A DNA stretch of 52,578 nucleotides, taken from the IMG/VR virus record IMGVR_UViG_3300022918_000015, positions 1 to 52,578 of that record; one strand, written 5' to 3'. Shown here in pieces: positions 42,291 through 49,880 of this stretch; the first letter of the stretch is position 1, and each line of letters opens with the position of its first letter. The position numbers and the translations under genes were made by a program. The DNA is from a virus. Under the pieces are notes generated by a model, which was not told the origin of the DNA, made no database searches, and saw only the letters and a list, made by a program, of their open reading frames with translations.

Positions 42291-42354
42291 AAAGTGTTGA
42301 TCTGACCTTTAACCAGATAGTACCACGGCTTAGAGCTGTCGGTAGCAACACTTT
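42291..42354 (-). ncRNA. Three-way-junction RNA, copy A
   Basis: A closing helix of 9 bp (AAAGTGTTG at 42291-42299 with CAACACTTT at 42346-42354) encloses two arms. One is ATCTG...CAGAT (42300-42304 with 42314-42318). The other is TACC...GGTA (42321-42324 with 42341-42344), extended by ACGGC...GCTGT. Single-base (G42345) and two-base (AG 42319-42320) junction linkers remain. A second copy at 44741-44801 has the same arms and linkers with different stem sequence. Located between the ABC ATPase and the AAA ATPase genes. Confidence 0.72.
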
Positions 42355-42359
42355 ATTAT

Positions 42360-43172
42360 TTAACTTCTTAATATATCTTCTCTAATTTTCTTAGACAATT
42401 CTAAATGCTTTTCACCAAAATGCTCCCAAGCTAATCCCATAGCTTTTAAATCATAATGAGATATTATAGTGCTAACTTGATCTTCGGGATTTTCATGTCC
42501 TAAAATATAAATACTATCAGCTAAATTAACAGCTAAGTTAATATCATGAGTTGAAAATATAACTGTATTTAAATCATTAGTTTGAGAAATATGTTCAAAG
42601 CTTTCTTTAAGTTTCTCTATATTACCTACATCTAAACCTGAAGCTGGTTCATCAAAAACAATATACTTCTTTGAAGTAAATAATTGTTCTAGAATAGCAG
42701 TTCTTTGACGTTGACCTCCAGATAGCTCATTTGGATATTGATCCTTTTGAGACAGCAATTTCCATTCATTTAAAGCATCTACAATCATAGTATGTTTTTC
42801 TGCATTAGATAATTTTTGTTTTCTTAATGCAAACTTTAAACATTCATAAACAGTCTTATGTCTAAATAAAGTATAAGCTTGATCAACAAATCCAGCATCC
42901 CCTTCTGATATTATTTTACAGCTATTAGCATTATAATCATCAGATACTAATATTTGACCAGAAATTGGCTTAATTAATCCAGCTAAAGCTTTAAATAATG
43001 TACTTTTACCTCTACCTGATCTACCTAATATTGCAATACATTGACCAGTTATTTTATCTGTTCTGGTAATATTCTTTTCCTCAAGACTAATATCTTTCAG
43101 AATAATTTTATTACCATATCCAATATTTACCTTATCAAGATATAATATTGTATTTTCTAATTTATATTCCAT
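42360..43172 (-). CDS. ABC transporter ATP-binding protein (nitrate/sulfonate/taurine-type)
   Basis: A 270-residue protein with every motif of an importer ATPase: Walker A GRSGRGKS (50-57), Q-loop glutamine (Q98 in FVDQAYTLF), signature LSGGQRQR (150-157), Walker B IVFDE (171-175) and H-loop FSTHD (H209). The order and length resemble SsuB/TauB/ThiZ-type subunits. It lies 2 bases below a small membrane gene and 4 genes below the solute-binding protein. It would energise import of a small anion or vitamin precursor. Phage-encoded importers are rare. Confidence 0.92.
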   Translation of the reverse strand: MEYKLENTILYLDKVNIGYGNKIILKDISLEEKNITRTDKITGQCIAILGRSGRGKSTLFKALAGLIKPISGQILVSDDYNANSCKIISEGDAGFVDQAYTLFRHKTVYECLKFALRKQKLSNAEKHTMIVDALNEWKLLSQKDQYPNELSGGQRQRTAILEQLFTSKKYIVFDEPASGLDVGNIEKLKESFEHISQTNDLNTVIFSTHDINLAVNLADSIYILGHENPEDQVSTIISHYDLKAMGLAWEHFGEKHLELSKKIREDILRS

Positions 43173-43174
43173 AA

Positions 43175-43384
43175 TTAATTAAAATAAGTATATAAATTTC
43201 TACCAAATATTAGCCAAATAATTCCATCAATTAAAAAGAAACCAGTTAGATAATAAAGTACTACAACAAAATACAAAAAACTATAAATTAAAATCATAGT
43301 TATAAAACTTAAACAAAATATTATTCTTTCCTTAAAATTACTTGGCCTACTATCCCAGTAATTACAAAACTCATTTACTGACAT
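43175..43384 (-). CDS. Small single- or double-pass membrane protein within the ABC operon
   Basis: A 69-residue protein with a continuous hydrophobic region from about residue 20 to 60 (IIFCLSFITMILIYSFLYF; VVLYYLTGFFLIDGIIWLI). Two spans with a short turn are likely. It lies 2 bases from both the permease and ATPase genes, so it may be a subunit or regulator of the transporter. Confidence 0.65.
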   Translation of the reverse strand: MSVNEFCNYWDSRPSNFKERIIFCLSFITMILIYSFLYFVVVLYYLTGFFLIDGIIWLIFGRNLYTYFN

Positions 43385-43386
43385 AA

Positions 43387-44166
43387 TTAAAAATTTGAAT
43401 ATCTAAAAAACAACCTTCTTAAACTTATTAAACTATAATCTATAGATTTTCCAATCATTAATATTATAATTTGCAAAGCTATTACTTCACCTTGAGAACC
43501 ATTCTTTTGATTGGTACCAATTAAATAACCTAATCCACCACTAGCAGTATTAATTAATTCTATTACTACAAGCATATTAAATATAATAGCAAGGTTTTGT
43601 CTTACAGCTTCAATAACAAAATCAAAACGACCCTTTATCATTACTTCAAGTATTATCTCCCAACGAGAACACCCTATACTTTTAGCATGATTAATTTCAT
43701 TTTCAATCGATTTCTTTGACAGACTCTGCAATAAACTTGTTATTAAAAATAAACTCATAAATATTACTAATACTGTTACCTGTATATTTCTTGCATTATG
43801 AATTATAATACTAATATATAAACTAATACCAACTAATGGCAAAAATCTAAACGTACTAATTAAATCACAAAATGGCTTAATAACAGGTAGAGGACTTAGG
43901 TATACTACTATACAAGAGATTATAACGCTATATAAACTAGCTTGTAAAAATAATAAGATCGAACTGGAAATATGGGTCATTAACCCTAAATTCCAGGCAC
44001 TAACAAAACCATTAAATACTTGCGTAATTGTTGGAAATAAATGTGTAGTGCCTACAAAACTAGAAATTACCCACCATCCCAGAATAAAAGTTAACCACAA
44101 GAGTATAACTAAATTATTCTGAGATTTGGATAACTCCTCAAAAGGTCTAAATAATTTATTTAGCAT
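43387..44166 (-). CDS. ABC transporter permease (nitrate/sulfonate/taurine-type)
   Basis: A 259-residue protein with about six hydrophobic spans (first at about 20-38, LVILLWLTFILGWWVISSF). The cytoplasmic ATPase-contact loop is visible at about 155-173 (ENEINHAKSIGCSRWEIIL), where a Gly at 165 matches the conserved EAA loop glycine. Late GGLGYLIG and a final span complete the BPD_transp_1 layout of SsuC/TauC-type permeases. It lies 15 bases downstream of the outer-membrane-like gene. Confidence 0.88.
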   Translation of the reverse strand: MLNKLFRPFEELSKSQNNLVILLWLTFILGWWVISSFVGTTHLFPTITQVFNGFVSAWNLGLMTHISSSILLFLQASLYSVIISCIVVYLSPLPVIKPFCDLISTFRFLPLVGISLYISIIIHNARNIQVTVLVIFMSLFLITSLLQSLSKKSIENEINHAKSIGCSRWEIILEVMIKGRFDFVIEAVRQNLAIIFNMLVVIELINTASGGLGYLIGTNQKNGSQGEVIALQIIILMIGKSIDYSLISLRRLFFRYSNF

Positions 44167-44181
44167 TTTTGAGATAACTAA

Positions 44182-44679
44182 TTAAAAACTATAACTAATA
44201 CTAGGAGACAAGTAATTAACTTCATCCCAGTTACTAAAACTAAGACCTATACTCACGTTTTCATGCGTATAACCAATTCCAACTCCAACTTCTGTAAAAT
44301 AATCATCAGATCCAAAATATCCGCCTGCACCTGCAATTAGGCTACCAGTTAAATTTCCCACTAATTTATAATTTGGTGAAATTTTAGCTTCCCAGAAATA
44401 ATTAGTAATCTGATCTTTGTCAAAAACATCAACTAGATTACTTCTTCCAAATACAGCTCCATAAGAGATGTTATTGCAAGTAACACCACCTTCTACTGTG
44501 GCATATGAATTTTCTTGCCAATCTCCTTGAAGATGCATAGATAATCCAAGACTCACATAATGAGTAAGTGTATTTACAGATTTAGTTTCTACAACATCCA
44601 CTTGAGGTTGTTCAATTGTTTGAGCATTCATGCTCATTGCTCCTAAGAACAACATTCCTACGATTAAGAATTTTTTCAT
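44182..44679 (-). CDS. Secreted putative outer-membrane barrel protein
   Basis: A 165-residue protein with a Bacteroidota-type signal peptide (MKKFLIVGMLFLGAMSMNAQ, cut after NAQ). The mature part has alternating strands (SNLVDVFDKDQITNYFWEAK; YVSLGLSMHLQGDW; VGIGYTHENVSIGLSF) and ends in aromatic ISYSF, a typical outer-membrane barrel end. At about 145 residues, it could be a small barrel. It is the first gene of the permease-ATPase part, so it might be the outer-membrane entry point of the importer. Confidence 0.72.
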   Translation of the reverse strand: MKKFLIVGMLFLGAMSMNAQTIEQPQVDVVETKSVNTLTHYVSLGLSMHLQGDWQENSYATVEGGVTCNNISYGAVFGRSNLVDVFDKDQITNYFWEAKISPNYKLVGNLTGSLIAGAGGYFGSDDYFTEVGVGIGYTHENVSIGLSFSNWDEVNYLSPSISYSF

Positions 44680-44699
44680 TTTTTTTGTTTTGTGTTTTA

Positions 44700-44712
44700 A
44701 GTGCTATGCACT
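44700..44712 (-). other. Short perfect palindrome in the barrel-gene leader
   Basis: AGTGC-TAT-GCACT lies 20 bases upstream of the barrel protein start. It could be an operator for a dimeric repressor or a small hairpin in the message. No known consensus is recognised. Confidence 0.35.
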
Positions 44713-44740
44713 ATTAATATTAAATTTAATTAAAAAAAAT

Positions 44741-44801
44741 AAGATATTGATCTGACTTGTTTAAACAGATAGTACGACTTGCAAGAACGTAGCAATAGCT
44801 T
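44741..44801 (-). ncRNA. Three-way-junction RNA, copy B
   Basis: The same fold as 42291-42354. The closing helix is AAGATATTG (44741-44749) with CAATAGCTT (44793-44801, one mismatch). The invariant arm is ATCTG...CAGAT (44750-44754 with 44766-44770) and the second arm TACG...CGTA (44773-44776 with 44788-44791). Linkers are again AG and G. Relative to copy A, the second arm's inner pair changes from C-G to G-C and the closing stem differs, yet pairing is kept, which argues for selection on structure. It lies 61 bases upstream of the barrel gene. Confidence 0.72.
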
Positions 44802-44803
44802 AT

Positions 44804-44853
44804 AAAAGTAAAATGGAAGAGATCGAGAGTTTCCAGTATGCTATTTTACTTTT
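44804..44853 (-). ncRNA. Hairpin next to three-way-junction copy B
   Basis: An 11-bp stem (AAAAGTAAAAT at 44804-44814 with ATTTTACTTTT at 44843-44853) closes 28 bases with an inner GGAA...TTCC pair. It directly precedes copy B on the - strand. It may be part of a two-domain leader, for example a partial terminator or processing signal before the barrel-permease-ATPase genes. Confidence 0.5.
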
Positions 44854-44887
44854 TTATTTTAAAAGAGTTAATTGACTTTATCGCTCT

Positions 44888-45163
44888 TTATAATTTATAA
44901 TGTAATTTATTATTGATAAAATAATTATAATTATCTAATAGAAATCTTTTTCTACATTTAACAGTAGTAGCTTTATAATTTCCAAGATACCAATTACCAT
45001 TTTTATCTAGAATAGCTTTGCTTACATGGTTAAAACATAAATTATTATTAAATATATAAAAATCTTTTTCATTAAAATAAGAAGATTCTCTAAATTTAAA
45101 ATTATGTTCTTTATGATGTAAATAATATAATACTAATCCTGTTATAATAATAAATATATACAT
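44888..45163 (-). CDS. Small single-pass membrane protein
   Basis: A 91-residue protein: one N-terminal span (MYIFIIITGLVLYYLH) and then a soluble, basic, aromatic part (FYIFNNNLCFNHVSKAILD; ATTVKCRKRFLLDNYNYF). Its start is coupled to the stop of the solute-binding-OmpA gene by a 1-base overlap. It is the last gene before the RNA-containing spacer at 44680-44887. Function unknown. Confidence 0.6.
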   Translation of the reverse strand: MYIFIIITGLVLYYLHHKEHNFKFRESSYFNEKDFYIFNNNLCFNHVSKAILDKNGNWYLGNYKATTVKCRKRFLLDNYNYFINNKLHYKL

Positions 45164-47001
45164 TATTTTAAAAGAGTTACTTGAACCCTTCTGTTTTTAT
45201 ACCTACCTTCAGCTGTATTATTATTGCCAATAGGTTTTTTATCTCCCAATCCTTCTACAGATTCAACTGCTTGGAATGGTAAACCTTGATTTTGCAAATA
45301 CTCTAGTACAGCGTTAGCTCTAGATTTAGATAAAATTTGATTTTGATCAGGATTACCGGTATTATCAGTATGGCCTTCAATAATGATTTTAGTTCCCTCA
45401 GCTTGAACAATTAAATTGTATAATTCTTTAAGTTGTTTATCGCTTGAATGCAATATCTCCGAACTACCTGAATTAAAATTGATTTGCCAGCTTCCAGATG
45501 CCATTACAGACGTTAACTTTTTAGAATAGTCTACTTGTTTCACTTCACCTGAATTAATACCTGAAATCGCTTGTAATGACGTCAAATCAACTGCTTTATC
45601 ATAAGGAGTAACTTTTTTAACAGCATCACTGAATCCATTTGGATTAAGATCTGTCAAATAATTAGCAACTTGTTCATAAACAGATTTGTATCTATTAATT
45701 CCATCATCACCTAATCCATAATATTGCAAAGCATCTGCATGATTCATAATTCTAGTACCACCAGCAATTTGACCATTACTTAAAGTTTTACCTTTAAACA
45801 TTTCATACCAATATTGAGGAGATTGATAACCGTAAGTTTTAGCAACACATTGTGAAGCTTTAACTCTCCAATCATCATATAACTTCATTTGATTAGCAGC
45901 AGTATAAGTAGCTTTCAAAATATTAACAACCACGTCTGGGTTAGCATCAGACCATTCTTTTAAGACTATTAAAGTTGTAGTCATTTGATTAGGAAAATCT
46001 TTAGTAGAAGATATAGTTACTGCGTGAGGAACTTTATCAAATATCATTTTATCTCCAGGCAACCAAGTACTACATAAATCAATTTTTCTAGATACAGTCT
46101 TACCTGTTGGCTTACCATCTTTAAGTTCTTTCATGTCATAAACCTTTCCATTTAATTGAGATGCAATATAATCATTTGCACATTCAATAATATTTGGATT
46201 ATGAATAAAGTTTACAGCTTCTGGATCATACGTACCGATGTTTGGATTTACTTTAATACCTTTATTAGCAAATATATAATTCAATGCTACAACCCAGTCA
46301 CCGTCTCCTACAGCAGTTACGATAACAGCTCCTTTAAGATTAGCCGGATTATCAATATATTTTTTATCTCCAATAAGTTTATCTTCTCCATAACTAGCTC
46401 CATAACAAGCCTTAACTACAGCGTGATATTTATCTTCACCAAATTTATCGTCAAGCATTTTATTTAATGTTGATATAAAATAAGGAGCGCCATCACCCAT
46501 AATACTTACTCCGAATGCACTAGTATTGCTTTGTGGATTTAAATTCCCTGAATCAAATTCAGCAGTAAAATTAACCATAGCAGCTTGTAATAGACTAAAA
46601 TCATCCTGACGTCCTATATTAAGATTTACACCATATTTTTCCATTAAACTATTTTCAGAAGTTTGAGGACCGCCATTAGCTACAATCATAGTACTATTAC
46701 CATTCCAAGTATACTCAAGTAAATTATACTTAGTTTTACTTTTTACTTTAGTTGATAAACTGTTTCCTGGCAAATCGATTTTATCTGCTTTAGAAGCGTT
46801 ATCAATTACGGTTCCATCAATTTCCAAATCATTACCTGTAGTAGATTTTAGAAAGTTCATTCCGGGGGCAAAAAAGGCTACTGCTAAATAAGCTATAACG
46901 ATAATAGCTATTACACCCAATACTTTAAGTGTATTACGACCTTTGGGAGTTAGGTTATCCCACCAACTTGTTTTTGTTTGATTTTGATTAAAATTTTCCA
47001 T
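45163..47001 (-). CDS. Membrane-anchored solute-binding protein fused to a C-terminal OmpA domain
   Basis: A 612-residue protein. Residues 26-46 (KVLGVIAIIVIAYLAVAFFA) form an N-terminal membrane anchor. Residues about 70-490 look like a periplasmic solute-binding domain of the NMT1/PstS/nitrate type (MIVANGGPQTSENSLMEKYG, then QAAMVNFTAEF; AVIVTAVGDGDW; TTTLIVLKEW). Residues 497-612 are an OmpA/MotB peptidoglycan-binding domain: FNSGSSEIL, GHTDNTG (543-549) and GRYKNRRV (599-606). This would fix a captured-solute receptor between inner membrane and cell wall, serving the permease and ATPase encoded below. Confidence 0.85.
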   Translation of the reverse strand: MENFNQNQTKTSWWDNLTPKGRNTLKVLGVIAIIVIAYLAVAFFAPGMNFLKSTTGNDLEIDGTVIDNASKADKIDLPGNSLSTKVKSKTKYNLLEYTWNGNSTMIVANGGPQTSENSLMEKYGVNLNIGRQDDFSLLQAAMVNFTAEFDSGNLNPQSNTSAFGVSIMGDGAPYFISTLNKMLDDKFGEDKYHAVVKACYGASYGEDKLIGDKKYIDNPANLKGAVIVTAVGDGDWVVALNYIFANKGIKVNPNIGTYDPEAVNFIHNPNIIECANDYIASQLNGKVYDMKELKDGKPTGKTVSRKIDLCSTWLPGDKMIFDKVPHAVTISSTKDFPNQMTTTLIVLKEWSDANPDVVVNILKATYTAANQMKLYDDWRVKASQCVAKTYGYQSPQYWYEMFKGKTLSNGQIAGGTRIMNHADALQYYGLGDDGINRYKSVYEQVANYLTDLNPNGFSDAVKKVTPYDKAVDLTSLQAISGINSGEVKQVDYSKKLTSVMASGSWQINFNSGSSEILHSSDKQLKELYNLIVQAEGTKIIIEGHTDNTGNPDQNQILSKSRANAVLEYLQNQGLPFQAVESVEGLGDKKPIGNNNTAEGRYKNRRVQVTLLK

Positions 47002-47032
47002 TTGTTTTTAATTATAGTTTTTAAATTAATTA

Positions 47033-48154
47033 TTAAAATATTCCTCCAATTCCACCTGTAGCGTCTTTTTCTTCAGCCGTAAGTTTCAAATCAGGATTAT
47101 TAAATCGTTTAGCACTAGGAATAATATCAGTACCAGCTTTAATATTGGCTACTAATTTATCCAATTGATTGAAAGACTTACTAGGGTCACCAATATTGAT
47201 ATTACCCATAGCGTCTTTAATATCTTGTAAGTTGTTTTTAGTTGTAGCAATATTATTTGCAATAGCACCTAACACTACTTCAGAAGCGAATTGAACTTCC
47301 CATTTATCATTAAAGTTTAATACATTTTTAACAGCATCTGTTCCAGCTCTCATTGCGCTAGTAGCTTCAAAATCATTCTTAAGTATCTGAACTGTTGAGT
47401 CAAAATTCTTAACACGATTTTTGAGATAACTAACAAAATATTTATACTGAGTCTCAAACTTAGTAAATACACTAGCTCTGGTTCCGAATTGAGTAATCAG
47501 ATCTTTAGCTTGTTCATAGTTCATTTCAACACGTTGATATTCCATAGCCAAATCATTTCGTTGAATACACAAATCAGCATACTCAGGATCTTCTTTAGAT
47601 TCTTCTGTAGTAAACTTTTCTATTTCTGTATTTAATTTAACAGCTTCTTCAGATATTTCAATTAATCTATCTTGATATTTTTTAGCGTCAAGTTGATTTT
47701 TAGTAGCATTAGATTTCATAGTCTCTTTACTTTGAGATATAATAGTACCAGCTCCAACAGCATCTTCATATTGTTGTACCAATTCTACTCTTTGTTCTCT
47801 AAATGCTCCAAAAGGATCATTAGTTATCCAAAATTCATGAAACTTACGAATCATAGACTTTACAATACCTTTTAATGGTTTTCTACAAGCATAGATTAAT
47901 AGAATGCTACCAACTATTGCCACAACTTGTCCAATTAGATAAAATCCTGCTGCCAATCCAGCTATAAAAGGTAATAAGATAGTCCATACAACATATCCAA
48001 TACCAATTAATCCAAGTATTCGTACTATGTTAAATACAGGTTTTTCACCTTTTTTCCATTCTTGCGGTATTAATTGTATTTCACTACTGTCAATACCGTT
48101 AAACAAAGGTAATCTACTTATCTTTGTTTGTGCGATCTGTTTAAAGTCACTCAT
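47033..48154 (-). CDS. Two-pass membrane protein with long coiled coil
   Basis: A 373-residue protein. Membrane spans lie at about 42-66 (FNIVRILGLIGIGYVVWTIL) and about 68-90 (AAGFYLIGQVVAIVGSILLI). A long coiled coil follows, about 140-310, and the C-terminus is glycine-rich (EKDATGGIGGIF). The coiled-coil part resembles PspA/toxic-anion-resistance-type proteins in amino-acid texture only. It lies 31 bases upstream of the solute-binding-OmpA gene and probably acts with it at the inner membrane. Confidence 0.65.
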   Translation of the reverse strand: MSDFKQIAQTKISRLPLFNGIDSSEIQLIPQEWKKGEKPVFNIVRILGLIGIGYVVWTILLPFIAGLAAGFYLIGQVVAIVGSILLIYACRKPLKGIVKSMIRKFHEFWITNDPFGAFREQRVELVQQYEDAVGAGTIISQSKETMKSNATKNQLDAKKYQDRLIEISEEAVKLNTEIEKFTTEESKEDPEYADLCIQRNDLAMEYQRVEMNYEQAKDLITQFGTRASVFTKFETQYKYFVSYLKNRVKNFDSTVQILKNDFEATSAMRAGTDAVKNVLNFNDKWEVQFASEVVLGAIANNIATTKNNLQDIKDAMGNINIGDPSKSFNQLDKLVANIKAGTDIIPSAKRFNNPDLKLTAEEKDATGGIGGIF

Positions 48155-48183
48155 TTTAATTATTTGTTATAGTTGTTAATTAA

Positions 48184-48396
48184 TTATTTTTCGTCTTTTT
48201 TATTGTAAAACAATGTATGCATTAATGCTGCAAACATTATCATCAATCCAATCCAACTAAGTATTGTCATAACTACAGTCGTTCTTTTGTCTTGAGGTTC
48301 ATGTGCATCTACGTGGTTTCTAAGTAAAGCACATATTACAAACATTACTGCGCATCCGGTTAAATAACACCAGAATAAATCAAATAAGCTTATCAT
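48184..48396 (-). CDS. Small two-pass membrane protein
   Basis: A 70-residue protein: spans at about 5-24 (FDLFWCYLTGCAVMFVICAL) and about 40-60 (TVVMTILSWIGLMIMFAALM), linked by a His/Asp-rich turn (RNHVDAHEPQDKR). The C-terminus is basic. It sits between the two coiled-coil genes, 4 and 29 bases from its neighbours, so is probably part of the same membrane assembly. Confidence 0.62.
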   Translation of the reverse strand: MISLFDLFWCYLTGCAVMFVICALLRNHVDAHEPQDKRTTVVMTILSWIGLMIMFAALMHTLFYNKKDEK

Positions 48397-48400
48397 ATTT

Positions 48401-49102
48401 TTATAAATTGTTTTTAATATTATTTTGAACTTTGTTTATTTTATCCATTAATTCACTATATGCTATTTGATTGGCTCCTGATTTAAGTTTAATTTCTCTA
48501 ACTTGAGGATCAAATTTCTCATTAATAGTTGTTAATTGTAATTCTGCTTCAGATATTTTTCTTTTTAATTCACTAATAGTAGCAATTAATGAAGATTCTG
48601 TACTAGACCATTGTGACTTAACTTGTTCAAGTTTGTTTTCTCCTTGCTTTTTAAGTTGATTAAAATTATCCATTAAGGTCTTAGCATACTGATTTGCTTG
48701 AGTATCTAATACTTCTTTAGTAAGATTACCAGAAGTCATTGACAAAGCCATTTTAAGAGCTTCTGCTGATTCTAAATTACCAAACTTACTTAGACCTTGA
48801 AATATCTCAAAGAAGTCTACATCGGGCTTATTTAGCTTTGTAAACTGATCATTATAGGCTTTTCTAAGTTGATCTAAATAAGGATTAATTTCATCTTTAA
48901 AACCTTGAGATTCTTGTTTAAAATCAATAGCTGGTTCTGGAAATCCCATTATCTTAGACTCTTCTTTAGATTCGGGATCAAAAAAAGTAGGCGCTGGATT
49001 TCTTGAAGGGAAAGTTGTTTTTGGATTTTCAACAAAAGGTTTATTTTCTTGAGTTGTTTCATCTGGTTTAACAAAACCCATATTTTGTAAAAAACTTTTC
49101 AT
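48401..49102 (-). CDS. Soluble coiled-coil protein of the envelope block
   Basis: A 233-residue protein. The first 70 residues are proline-rich and flexible (NPKTTFPSRNPAPTFFDPE); the rest is helical, with a coiled coil from about 140 to 230 (QYAKTLMDNFNQLKKQGENK; ELKRKISEAELQLTTINEK). It lies 4 bases above the two-pass membrane gene. It may bind the membrane coiled-coil protein encoded just downstream, by analogy in length and composition. Confidence 0.62.
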   Translation of the reverse strand: MKSFLQNMGFVKPDETTQENKPFVENPKTTFPSRNPAPTFFDPESKEESKIMGFPEPAIDFKQESQGFKDEINPYLDQLRKAYNDQFTKLNKPDVDFFEIFQGLSKFGNLESAEALKMALSMTSGNLTKEVLDTQANQYAKTLMDNFNQLKKQGENKLEQVKSQWSSTESSLIATISELKRKISEAELQLTTINEKFDPQVREIKLKSGANQIAYSELMDKINKVQNNIKNNL

Positions 49103-49332
49103 ATAAATAGTCTATTTTTAGGTAACTCATACCCATTTTTTGTTAAATATTCAGTTATATTTTCTTTCCAATTTTCTTTAGGTTTTTCAATAAAACACTT
49201 ATAATCTTCAGACATTAAATCTTTAGCTTCAGCTATTTTCCAGCCCTCACTATGTGTTTGATCAACGAATAAATCAGATATTTCATTTAATTCTTCTCTT
49301 GTTAATTCTGTTAATTTTTTTAATTTATTCAT
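49099..49332 (-). CDS. Unknown small protein
   Basis: A 77-residue, acidic, helical protein (LTELTREELNEISDLFVDQ; ENWKENITEYLTKNGYEL). Overlaps neighbours by 4 bases at both ends. It contains no motif; it may be a small regulator. Confidence 0.55.
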   Translation of the reverse strand: MNKLKKLTELTREELNEISDLFVDQTHSEGWKIAEAKDLMSEDYKCFIEKPKENWKENITEYLTKNGYELPKNRLFI

Positions 49333-49631
49333 ATTTTTTCATTTATAATTTTTTCAAATAGATCATCTACATCAATTATTTTAGCCTCAATAGGTAGTTC
49401 TCCTGAAGAATACATACAAGAATTAATTGCTCTATAATATGTTCTATTGCATCCAAATAGTTCTCTCATCATTTCAGGTTTGATTTTGTGATAATCACTA
49501 AGTTCGTTATTCCAAGTAAATCCTAAATAATCTAAAACTTCGCAAAATCTATCTATATTATTATCATTTACTTTAAAGAAATAATAAGGTTGTTTTAAAT
49601 AGTCAATTACTCTTTGTTCAAAATCATTCAT
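49329..49631 (-). CDS. Member of the 'LDFLDxxW' paralog family
   Basis: A 100-residue protein: NNIDRFCEVLDYLGFTWNNEL followed by KIKPEMMRELFG. The pattern matches the copies at 39062, 40840 and 41172, even though this gene lies 8 kb away beyond the envelope block. Overlaps the upstream frame by 8 bases. Confidence 0.6.
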   Translation of the reverse strand: MNDFEQRVIDYLKQPYYFFKVNDNNIDRFCEVLDYLGFTWNNELSDYHKIKPEMMRELFGCNRTYYRAINSCMYSSGELPIEAKIIDVDDLFEKIINEKI

Positions 49632-49857
49632 ATTGACATCTTCTTATTATTTTTACTTTATTCTTTTCTAAGCAATTTGATGTAGACTCAAATATTGTAT
49701 TATAATCATGACCAGAAACTCTATTTATTGAAATGACTCCATTTAATCTTCTTTGATATATTTTACCAATATCTTCTTTTTGATGCCATTCTACTGTTTC
49801 AAATAAATCCCCATCGTTTACATACTTTAAACTTATTACCTCTTCATTATCATTCAT
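49624..49857 (-). CDS. Outlying member of the 'PGTIIEI' family
   Basis: The open frame extends to 49911, but that part lies over a tRNA gene; the ATG at 49857 (MNDNEEVISLKYVNDGDLFE) is preferred, giving 77 residues. The motif strand VNDGDLFETV, central NGVISINRVSG and terminal KVKIIRR fit the family layout. It is the most distant copy from the main cluster. Confidence 0.58.
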   Translation of the reverse strand: MNDNEEVISLKYVNDGDLFETVEWHQKEDIGKIYQRRLNGVISINRVSGHDYNTIFESTSNCLEKNKVKIIRRCQYE

Positions 49858-49880
49858 TTTAACTCTAATTTTAGTTATAG

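Noticed and set aside
42291-44801. TPP riboswitch for the three-way-junction RNAs
   Set aside because: The importer suggested thiamine, but the CUGAGA and the later conserved TPP-sensor sequences are absent.
46156-46467. 103-codon + strand frame
   Set aside because: Antisense to the solute-binding-OmpA gene; no start context or patterned composition.
47033-48154. TelA-type toxic anion resistance protein
   Set aside because: Only coiled-coil texture and membrane spans are similar; no diagnostic TelA motif could be seen.
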